Below are positions 34,371 to 43,641 of a DNA stretch of 64,000 bases, piece after piece. This DNA is from Apiotrichum sp. Y4204 (lineage: Eukaryota; Basidiomycota; Tremellomycetes; Trichosporonales; Trichosporonaceae), in contig JAMYHL010000011.1 of NCBI GenBank assembly GCA_025531455.1, positions 248,001 through 312,000 on the forward strand, given 5' to 3'. The notes under the pieces were generated by a model, which had not been told where the DNA came from, ran no database searches, and saw only the letters and a list, made by a program, of their open reading frames with translations. Made by a program: the position numbers and the translations under genes. Position 1 is the stretch's first letter; every line of letters starts with the position of its first letter.

Positions 34371-35014
34371 CGAGCAATAAGTCATATTGCAGATTACATA
34401 ATTTTAGGTGGCCCTCGCGTGGTCTGCGGGATCAGATTGTTAATTGTTTGATCGCTTGAGATGTGAACCAGCCGATCTGGAGCTGGCCCTGATCAGCAGG
34501 GCGGGGAATTAGGAGTCAGGCCACACAGTCAGGGTTCTTCGGAACACTCGGGTCATTTGGAGGAGGCAGGCCGGCCGGCCGGCTGGGTTATACTGGGCAC
34601 AGCCAAGCTTTCGCGCTTTCGCACCCGTGCACCACGCCACATGGAACATGTGTGGGCAGATCGGCAGACCCGGTCACACCGGTCAGGAAGCTCAATGAAA
34701 GTGGCTTGCGCCCTGCGTGCTTCTACTTGGGCCCCCTGGCTTCCTGCTTCCTGGGACTTCCTGGATTCCTGTGAGCTGTGATTGTTGGTGGTTCGGATTT
34801 CCCGAAGCGGAGGTTTGGCGTGATTGCCCTTTGATCCTCTGTTACGCCCCGTTGCTGTCACAATCGGTCCGCACTATTCTACTAGTCACTCACTCTAGGA
34901 CGCTGATCCCTCCCTTCGGCCTTTACCTGTGGGCAGCAGGTCTCTGCTCTTATGCCTTGGTAGTACAAAGTGACTAGTGAACCATCGACGTCACACGGCA
35001 CACCCCCAAACACC

Positions 35015-35035
35015 ATAATAATAATAATAATAATA
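35015..35035. repeat. (ATA)7 microsatellite
   Basis: Seven perfect ATA units, 21 bp, in the promoter region of the phospholipase D gene. It is likely length-polymorphic. Confidence 0.9.
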
Positions 35036-35312
35036 GACTTTGATACGAAAGAGCACCGCATCAAGCAACAAGCAACGAGCAACAAAAGGTGATCGTGTCC
35101 GCAAGCGCTGTCGAGCTGGTGAGAAATCACAACAGATCATTTGCAGCTCTCTCGATTCTTCACACCTCGGGTGCTTGTCTCACCTTCCATTCTTTAGTGC
35201 TCCATAATACTCGCTCTTCAGCTCTCCAGTCCTCGCTGTTCAGAGTAGTCCACCAGTGGCACTCCCTTCACGAAGATAAACGTCCAATCATACCCGTATC
35301 GCATCGTTGAGC

Positions 35313-38300
35313 ATGTCCGCTCAACCAACGGAGACGAGCACGCCCAGTTCGGGGTCTGCTCCCCTCGGTCACCGCGAGCGTGCCGCACACGGATTCCGTG
35401 AGAAGATGGACAAGCTCTCATCGGGCTTGTCTCGTGTTGGTGTCGCCATCTCGACAACATGGAACCCTAACCACCGTCACGATGAGGAGTGGGAGCAGGA
35501 GATAGATAAGAAGCTCATGGCCATTCGCGAGTCGCATCGCTTCACCTCCTTTGCCCCGGAGCGTGAGGGAAATCTTGTCAAGTGGGCCATTGATGGACAT
35601 GGTGGGTTGACAAACGGATGACGAGATCAATCAGGTATCAAAACTGACGGAAGATTACTTTTGGGCGTTGTCCGAACTGCTTGACCGTGCCCAGGAGGTT
35701 GGTAGGCTTTTGAGGACTCGGCACTAACCGGCAGAGTATTATGATCCTCGACTGGTGGCTCTCGCCAGAGCTGCAGGTGGGTGATACGGCTTGGCCCGCT
35801 CTCCTAACTCCCAGCTCCGTCGACCCGCCGCCTACTACCCAGAATGGCGTCTCGACCGCGTACTCAAGCGCAAGGCTGAGCAGGGCGTCCGCATTTACAT
35901 CCAGGTTTACAAAGAGGTACGGGATTCGACTGGAAGGATGTACGCGATCTGTTGCAATACAACTCACACAACAGGTCACTGCCTCTATGTCTCTGGGTTC
36001 CAAGCACACCAAGGTTGGTTACCAGAGGCAGCTCGTTTTGCTCACTTTAGCACGCGCTCGAGGACCTGCATGACAACATTGCCGTGATGCGCCATCCCGA
36101 CCACTCTGGAGGTGGGTTGTGGAAACAGGGAGGAACCTGACTGTCCAGGAGAGCTGGTGTACTACTTCTCGCATCATGAGAAGCTGTGCATCGTCGACAA
36201 CAAGTGGGCCGCGCTTGGCGGTCTCGACGCATGCTTCGGTCGTTGGGACACTCAGTCCCACCCCCTGGCAGATGTCCATCCGATGGAGTTCTACAACTCA
36301 CTATTCCCAGGCCAGGGTATGTTCAGCCTCTGCAGACGACCACTGACATCCAGACTACAACAACTCGCGTATCATGGATTTCCAGACGGTTGACAAGTTT
36401 GCCTCCAATGAACTGGCGATTCAGGAGGCGACCCGCATGCGTGAGTAGACCTACATCAACCACTCTTTTGCCAATTGACACAACAAGCGTGGCACGACAC
36501 GTCTCTCACTATGGTCGGCCCGGCGGTCGTCGACCTTGTTCAGCACTTCTGCGAACGCTGGAACTTTGTGAGTTCTGGAACATTGTGCTGCTTCGAATAA
36601 ATGCTCATTTCCCTTCCAGGTTAAGAAGCTTAAGTGAGTTGCAATGGCTGCGGACGATGCACTCGACCCTGACAGCAAGATACAAGCACGAGCACCGGTT
36701 CGACTGGCTCACTCTACCTGACCGTGCGTATCTGGATATCACTGGTTCAATGCTAAGCGTGCAGCCTGGGATGATGTTCGCTCTCAGCGTGAGGCTGAGA
36801 AGAAGGTGGAGGACGCCCAGTTCCGTCGTGATCACCCACACCTTGCTGAGTGGAAGGATGTGAGTGTAACGCAGTGCAGTCCGTTTCTCAAATGTCGGCC
36901 TAACAGGATCAGGTGGGACGTCGCATGAGCCACCCATTCCATTGGCCTCCGTCCGAGGCTCCGCGCGCCGAGGAGCCAGTCCCTCATGGCACATGCCGTG
37001 TTCAAGTGATCCGTTCGGCTGCAGACTGGAGCCACGGTTGCCTCACTGAAGACTCTATCCAGCGTGAGTAAACAACGTATAACCGAGTGCTGAAAAGCGC
37101 AGAGGCATACATTGGGCTTATCCGCGAGGCCAACCACTGCATCTACATCGAGAACCAGTTCTGTGAGTACTGTAAACTTTAGAGAGGACGCTGACATTAC
37201 AGTGTAAGTTACCCCGCCAGGACTGACGTATCACGGTCTAACAATCAGCATCACGACCACTCGCGACACCGGTCCCATCAAGAATCAGATTGGTAAGTGT
37301 AGTAGGCCCGTTTGCAGCTGACTCTTCAGGTGCCGCCTTGGTTGAGCGTATCATCTCGGCGGCTAAGTCTGGTCGCAAGTTCCGCATTTTCGTTCTTGTT
37401 CCCGAGGTCCCGTAAGTGCCCAACAGGCTGCATGGGTTTGAGCTGACAACCAGGGCATTCGTGCGTATCTGGACTACGCCATTTGAGCTTACTGACATAT
37501 AGCCGGGAGACATTCAAGGCCAGTCTGGACTGAAGGCCATTATGGAAGCTCAATACCGTTCCATCTGCCGCGGCGGCAACTCGATCTTCGATGCTGTCCG
37601 CGCCGAAGGTTTCGACCCTGCCGAGTATATTGCATTCTGGAACTTGCGCTCTTATGACCGCATCAACAATCCTACCAGCGCAATCAAACGCATGGAGGAG
37701 GCCGTAAGTCGCAAGACACTGACTGAAGCTGTGCTGATAGCAGTCTGGCGTGACTTTCCATGAGGCGCAGGTTGCGCTTGCGCGTATCTTCGTCGGACAG
37801 CCCGGCGATGAGGCAGATGATGACGAGGTTGCCTACATCGAAAAGCCCCACGACCAGACAACTCAGGCTGAGGACACCAACAAGAAGAAGAAGACCGCCC
37901 AGGACGCCATTCCACTACCGAAGACTGTCGATGATGTAAGCTGTTACGCCACGTCCGTCAGACCTCCGACACTGACACAAACAGGCCAAGGCGATCATTG
38001 ACAGGTTCCAATCGGCTGCGCCTCGTGACGATACGCAGGTGTAAGTTGTTAGGTCTGGGTTGAGTTAAACTAACATCCTAGCGCCGACAACAGTGAGAGC
38101 GACTGATTTTCCGCTACATACTGATCAACAGTCGGCCAACACTGCATGCGTAGCGGAAAGTCGCTTCTTGACGAGACGTGGCTTGGTACTGAAGAGGAGG
38201 AGCGTGCCAACATTGTCACTGAGGTGGGACGTGATGGGGCTCATTTTACTGACCGCAGCTCCTCTACATCCACAGCAAGCTTATGATTGTGGACGATCGG

Positions 38301-38964
38301 CGTGTTATCGTTGGCAGTGCCAACTTGAACGACCGTTCGCAAAAGGGAAACCACGACTCGGAGATCGCTATCGTGATCGAGGATACTGACATGGTGGAGA
38401 TGCAGATGAATGACAAGAAGTACATGGCCTCGCGCCTGGCTACGTCTTGGCGTCGTTCGCTTATGCGTGAGCATCTCGGTCTTCTTCCCCCACAAGGTCC
38501 AATCACCGCGAACCAGCCCGTTACGAGTGCGATGCAGGCGGTTCCTACTCTGAACGAGTACGACTTCGGATCCGAGGATGACAAGCTCGTGGAGGACCCA
38601 TTGTCTTTGGACTTCTCACGTCTCTGGAATGAAACAGGCAAAACAAACCGTCGGATCTTTGATCGCATCTTCAAGACCGTGCCTAACGACAACGTTCGCA
38701 ACTGGAAGGCCTACACACAGTTCGTCACGCGAAACACGGGCATTAAGGTGAGCATCGGTGCACAGGTCAATGAGCAGCGCTCATTTCAATCAGGTCGGTC
38801 ATGTTGCCAATGATGACATGTCGCTGCACGAGATCAAGACAGAGCTGGCCAAGATCCGTGGCCACCTTGTCGAGATGCCGCTCAACTTCCTCATGGAGGA
38901 GAAGTGGCTTACCGAGGGCGACTTCGTGGCTGTCAACCCAGTCACTCTGGCGCTGTACATCTGA
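35313..38964 (+). CDS. Phospholipase D (two HKD motifs), 25-exon gene
   Basis: Exons: 35313-35601, 35654-35697, 35735-35776, 35815-35916, 35975-36013, 36051-36111, 36149-36316, 36354-36440, 36488-36567, 36620-36633, 36680-36723, 36765-36859, 36907-37063, 37103-37162, 37203, 37249-37292, 37330-37411, 37454-37460, 37503-37703, 37744-37935, 37985-38040, 38082-38092, 38132-38223, 38259-38747 and 38794-38964. They sum to 2628 nt and 875 residues. HKD motif 1 is HHEKLCIVDNKW (about residue 200) and motif 2 is YIHSKLMIVDD (about residue 660), with GSANLNDRS after it; IYIENQFF and the C-terminal LVEMPLNFLMEEKWL also match. The enzyme hydrolyses phosphatidylcholine to phosphatidic acid and choline. 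Only about 95 residues precede the catalytic domain, so the PX and PH domains of Spo14/PLD1 are absent. The single-nucleotide exon at 37203 is inferred from frame and splice sites. Confidence 0.88.
37203..37203 (+). other. Putative single-nucleotide exon (T) of phospholipase D
   Basis: Between exon 14 (ending TTC T at 37162) and exon 16 (starting C ATC ACG at 37249), one base is needed to keep frame and restore the conserved IYIENQFFI. The base at 37203 is preceded by a good acceptor (ctgacattacag) and followed by a perfect donor (GTAAGT), with a branch-like ctaac before the next acceptor. Flanking introns would be 40 and 45 nt. The alternative is one 82-nt intron using the weak donor GTACTG at 37167, which would encode QFCDI instead. 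Confidence 0.6.
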
Positions 38965-39407
38965 GCCAATATATTGTGCTGGCATGGAGGAGGTATGAAC
39001 ATGTACAGGGCCTGTGATCACCTGTGAATGGATTGGACAGTGATAACACATGAATCGGATATTCGGAGATGCAGCTCGAGAACAAAGACTCGGCGTACAG
39101 GACTCGTGGTACACTGACTCATGACTTTGGAAATCTCGCCTCGGTGCCCCGGCTAACTGAGGGTTGTTGCCGCCAAACTGGAGTCGGCCAAGCTCCACTC
39201 TGCGCCCTCCACTTCGGCGTCCACCATGGTTCCCGCTCTCCATCCCTCCACTTCCCCGCTTACTGCCGCACTCAACCCCACACCGCCGTACCTAGCAACG
39301 TACTGTACATGCTGCTGCCCACCACGGCTCCCATGTCTTCGCGATCCCATGTAATGCATGTTGTCGTTATCCATTCACCCACCGATCACACCTAACGAAC
39401 ATCCAAC
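38965..39407. other. Intergenic: PLD 3' / isochorismatase promoter
   Basis: About 440 bp between two plus-strand genes. A C/A-rich leader precedes the next start codon. No other gene is seen. Confidence 0.5.
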
Positions 39408-40455
39408 ATGGCTCTCAACCCCCGCCGCACCGTGCTCATGGTCTGCGACATGCAGGAGCGATTCCGTGAGTTGCTGAATGCCAATACCCACAGCCGAGGC
39501 CAACCTCGGCTCTCGGCCAGAAGCAGATCTTGATGTTTGAGAGACGCGATGAAAACACGAGTGGAGGCCTCGGCACATGTCTCGCTGGAATGTTCGTCGC
39601 TGATTGTCAGGCGCAGCGATCCACGGCTACGACGCCGTCGCCGCCACCATCGGCCGTATGGTTAAGGCCGCCCAGCTCCTCGACGTGAGTAGAGAGCCGC
39701 GCAGTGGTTCGCAACTGGACCGATCGTGAAAACGATGCTGACATTCAGATGCGCATCATCACCACCGAGCAGAACCCCAAGGGTAAGTCGTCTTTCGTTT
39801 CCGATGTCTGACCCCAGCTCTCGGCCACACCATCCCTGAGGTCGGCCTCGCCAACGTGCCCTCCAACCTCAACATGGGCGTCTTCTCGAAGACCAAGGTA
39901 CGTGTTTGCTCTGTGTCTAGGAGGCTACCCCGTACTGTGTTTGAGCACGGCTGACCTTAGTTCTCCATGTTCACGCCCGAGGTGTGCCAGGCTCTTGGTG
40001 GCCGCTTCTCCGGCGCGACAGAGAGCGAGCACGCGATTGACCGCGTGATCATTGTCGGCATTGAGGTGAGTGGCTGGTAACTGGAATAAGTATACATGCT
40101 GACATCACTTTCCCTTCTACCTGCTCAACCCCATACTTTTAACTCTTTCAATCTACAGTCTCACGTCTGCGTGATGCAGTCGGCCCTTGAGGCAGTCAAC
40201 CTCTCGACGTTCCCGCCCATTGTGGTTGCTGACGGTGTCTCGTCGTGCAACGCCCAGGAGGTGCCGCTCGCGCTTGAGCGCCTGCGTGCCCGCGGCGTCG
40301 ACGTCACAACCTCGGAGAGCGTGCTCTTCCAGCTCATGGGCGACGCCGCCAACCCTAAGTTCAAGGAGTTCCAGAAGATCATCAAGGAGGACCTCCAGGT
40401 GACTAAGAACACGCTCCGTGTCCTCTACGGCAACGCCCCCGAGGCCAAGCTCTAG
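39408..40455 (+). CDS. Isochorismatase-like cysteine hydrolase (ISOC1/2 type)
   Basis: Six exons: 39408-39465, 39611-39684, 39749-39782, 39818-39897, 39961-40065 and 40159-40455, giving 215 residues, typical of ISOC1/ISOC2. The catalytic triad is visible: Asp in TVLMVCDMQERF, Lys in GVFSKTKFSMF and Cys in GIESHVCVMQSALEA. Other family blocks are RIITTEQNPKALGHT and VVADGVSSCNAQE. The fold is an alpha/beta hydrolase of the cysteine-hydrolase superfamily; substrates of the eukaryotic ISOC group are not established. Some members are linked to mitochondria, but no clear presequence is seen here. Introns run from 35 to 145 nt. Confidence 0.9.
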
Positions 40456-41133
40456 ATTTGTACAACACATGTGTACGATGCTGCAGATGTACTAGCATGG
40501 TCGACTTGGACATTGCCAAGACGCAGCGCATTATCGAGGAAACGGTTTGCATCTCCTCTTCCCCGGGTCGGTTGACGACTGGCAGGGTTGACGATTTTCT
40601 GCTCTCTACTCTACTTAGATGTCTTCTCCTAGATAGGCCCCTTGTCCATCTTCACCACCCCCTACCCAGCTCTCGCCTCTGATGCTACTACTAATATCAC
40701 ACTACCCCCTCCCGCTCTCCACAAAGACAACTACAACATTGATGATACGACAATTGTCGCGGGATTGGATGTTGCTTCGTTGTGTCGGTTATAATGAGGG
40801 TGGGAAGATGCAATGGATGAATGTTGATTGATTGGTTGATTGATTGATTCTCTCCTTCGTTCGTCCTCGGTCTTGTTCGGCGGGCAATATTTGGCCCTTC
40901 TCTTTCGATTCTTTCAATTCCTTCTATATTCGAGTGTTGTATTGTGCGTGCGGGTGTGTGAGGTGCAAGAACCGTACCAGCGGGCATTAACAACAACAAC
41001 AAAAGTTCGTACAGGTCGAGTCATGGGCGAGTTCAAGCCGAAATACAGTTGACAATGAGACTTGAGTGGGCGGCGGGGTAGTGTCGATAGCTTGGGGAAT
41101 GCACGTTATGGAGTGACAATGAATGGGTAACGT
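40456..41133. other. Convergent 3' region with TTGA-rich repeat
   Basis: About 680 bp between convergent stop codons. It contains a TTGATTGATTGG-type simple repeat at 40824-40849. No gene is supported; it probably holds the two 3' UTRs. Confidence 0.5.
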
Positions 41134-42378
41134 TTAGAAGTCGTCAAGGTCGGGCTGCGGAAGGGAACCAGACGCGGGCGAATTGTGGAAAGTAGGACCA
41201 GCATACTTGGGGCCACCAAGGGGAGCGCCACTCTTATTGATGCGAGGGAAGTCGCCGACAATCGGAAGCGACATCGCACCCGACAGCGGGGCGGCGCGAG
41301 CAACGGCGCGTACAGGTGTCTGCGGCGCACGGTGAACGTTGTAGCCCGTGTGAAAAGGGATCGACGAATCAAAGGCCGAAGCCGGAGGACGTGCCCCACC
41401 AGACGGAAGAGCAACATTGGCCATCATCTTAGTGAGGTTGGACACGGGAACCTGGTCCAACGACTGATGACGGTCGTGGTTACGGGTCTGCTCGGGCGAC
41501 TGTTTGGTGCGGCGGCGACCCTCGGACGGGTTTGAACGCGATGAGCGCCGCGGCGAAGCGATCTCGGCCTGGAGCTGTTGCTGCCAGTTAAGAGCCTGCG
41601 CGGGCCCCGCGGGAGCGTCGGTAGGCATGTCCCAAGCCTTGGGAGCGCCCCCCGCCTCGTGCTTTTTGTCCTCAGTGAAGAAGCTCGCGGGAAGAGAGCG
41701 GCTCATGGCGTCAAGGTCTTGGACACCTGGAGAGGCATCGCGCGAAACGGCCGCCAGCTTGTTGAGGCCTTTGCCACGTTTACGACGGGTACCAGGAGTG
41801 GGCGATTGATCACGAGCAGGGGTCATGTGTTCCGAGGCGACGGATGTTTCGTCCTTCTGATCGACGGGCGTGTCTCCGCGCGGCTTATTCTTGGTGCGGA
41901 CGCGCTTCTTCTTGGAGGCATTGTTAGCCAGCGCAGCCTCCATGTTCTCTTTGGAGAGACGAAGAAGACCCTTCTCAGTAGCAGCGCCCGAGGAAACGAC
42001 ATCGCCATTGTCCTCGCCATTAACACCAAGAAGTTGGAAGAGCTCTTCCGAGTCTTCCTCCGTGTCTACGTCATGCGTATCGGAATCAGAGTCACTTGGC
42101 GTCTTAGGAGAGTCGGGCAGCTGCTGCTGGACCTTTCGCGACTCGCCGCGTTTGCGACCGTGGTTGCGATGACGGTCATTCGGTGTCGACGACCCCGAGT
42201 GAGTGTCGACGTGTTGCTTTGCAGGGGGCATCTGCTGTTGCTGGCGCTTGTGATGGTAGTTGAAACGTGTCGGCGTACTTGACCTGGGAGAAACGGTCGC
42301 CGGTGCTATCGAGGATGGTGCGGGGGAGTGTCTGCGGCCAGCTGAAGATCGAGTAGCAAACGAGGGTCGAGAACTCAT
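41134..42378 (-). CDS. Disordered protein with Dcp1-activating-like motif (Edc1/PNRC type candidate)
   Basis: A single exon of 414 residues, Ser/Pro/Gln/Arg-rich and almost wholly disordered, with an acidic patch (SDSDSDTHDVDTEEDSEELF, about residues 96-116) and several basic Lys/Arg stretches. A Leu/Trp/Gln motif, QALNWQQQLQAEIA, lies near residue 265. The extreme C-terminus reads PKYAGPTFHNSPASGSLPQP. The pattern YAG-x-x-F-x-x-SP....LPxP resembles the short motif by which Edc1/Edc2 and metazoan PNRC proteins bind Dcp1 and stimulate mRNA decapping. The family assignment rests on this one motif and on the protein's disorder, so it is tentative. The gene has a long GA/GT-rich upstream region on the plus strand (a CT/CA-rich leader in its own sense). 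Confidence 0.55.
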   Translation of the reverse strand: MSSRPSFATRSSAGRRHSPAPSSIAPATVSPRSSTPTRFNYHHKRQQQQMPPAKQHVDTHSGSSTPNDRHRNHGRKRGESRKVQQQLPDSPKTPSDSDSDTHDVDTEEDSEELFQLLGVNGEDNGDVVSSGAATEKGLLRLSKENMEAALANNASKKKRVRTKNKPRGDTPVDQKDETSVASEHMTPARDQSPTPGTRRKRGKGLNKLAAVSRDASPGVQDLDAMSRSLPASFFTEDKKHEAGGAPKAWDMPTDAPAGPAQALNWQQQLQAEIASPRRSSRSNPSEGRRRTKQSPEQTRNHDRHQSLDQVPVSNLTKMMANVALPSGGARPPASAFDSSIPFHTGYNVHRAPQTPVRAVARAAPLSGAMSLPIVGDFPRINKSGAPLGGPKYAGPTFHNSPASGSLPQPDLDDF

Positions 42379-43641
42379 ACTTGAGACGGGTCAATATGGC
42401 GAGATCGGAAAGGTAAAAGGATAATGTGTGGAAGTGGGGAAAAAACTGAAGGATAAAGTGGAAGAATGGTTGGAAGAGCGAGAGGGAAGGGTGAGAGAGG
42501 AAAGAAGAAGACATTTAGATCGTCATGATGCACGAGATCAGGCCACCCTCCTTGATCCTTGACAGTGCGTAGCAAGAACACAATGCGAGCGTGGAGGCGG
42601 AGCACACTGTGTACGTACGTTGGGACAGTATATGGATACGAGGCGGTGTGTACCGGTGTGTTGGTTGCGCTTGTAATTGTCACACACGGGGTTGCGGGGT
42701 TGCGCGTTGCAGGTTTAAGGAGATCTCTGTCGAACGAATTATATGCGAGCTGAGATGTGATCCAAGAAACTTGATTGCGTGTGCGAATGTGTGGAGATGG
42801 AACAGAAAAATGATAATTGGCGAAAATGTGAGGAGGGAATGTAAAGGGGAGATGTGGATGGATGTAATGTGATGGGCTGAAGGGAAGGATGGATCGTGAT
42901 AGTGAAGAGTGTGGTGGCGGTGGTGGAGAAAGAGAAAGAGTCGAGAGTGTTGTGTGCGCGTGTGTGTGTGTAGTAGTATGCGGTCAAAGGCGCGGCCGCG
43001 GGAAAGAGGGAGGTGGGGGCCAGGTGGGGGGGAAGGGGGAGGGACCAAGGCGCAAGAGCCAGATCACCAGATGCTTCCACAACAAACTGGGTACTGTGAG
43101 TGGCGAGGCAGGGGGGGAGGACGCAAGGACAGAGTAAGTAAGGAGGACACTCAGGTACGGAGTGCACCGGGTGCAGGGCAACGATCAGAAGCTCAGAAGC
43201 CTGTGCAATCCCCCTGAATGAAGACCGTGCGCTCGTGTGCCCCTGCCTCGAACACATCCCACAGTCAATTGATCTCTAACCATAATTACACGTGATAAAT
43301 GGCTTATGATACGTTCAATTTCCAATCCCCACTGCCTCTTCACAAACCACCGGCCACCAGGCCACCGATCAAGTGTGAAACAGCTCGCTGAGAAAAAGTA
43401 GTTACGTAATATGCTGTTCAGCTGTTTCGACTTTTTCCACTCATCCGACCAGAAGAGATTCAGAGCCGGCTGCAGAGCTCTGCGCAGAGAGTGCAGCTGA
43501 TCCGATCTTATCCGTCCGCCGTTGAGCGTCATTCCAACTCTTCTTGCCTGCCATCGCACCCTCTCGGCTGCTCACCTCTACACGCACATCACCACAACAT
43601 GCTCTAGTAGCTAATCGCAAGCAGCACCTCGCGCCGCCGCA
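42379..43641. other. Divergent intergenic region
   Basis: 1.26 kb between divergent starts. The left two thirds are purine-rich on the plus strand (polypyrimidine leader of the minus-strand gene), with (TG)n runs near 42950-42971. No gene with family features is seen. Confidence 0.5.

Larger units (their letters stand above)
34063..35312. other. Divergent intergenic region CDC45 / phospholipase D
   Basis: A 1.25-kb region with no gene that I can support. It contains the inverted repeat and ACGCGT site listed separately, a (GGCC) run at 34569-34583, and a (ATA)7 microsatellite at 35015-35035 about 280 bp before the PLD start codon. Confidence 0.55.

Noticed and set aside
37163..37248. Frameshift or pseudogene interpretation of phospholipase D
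   Set aside because: Both catalytic HKD motifs and the full C-terminus are intact, and either a 1-nt exon or a shifted donor restores the frame; the whole CDS is divisible by three.
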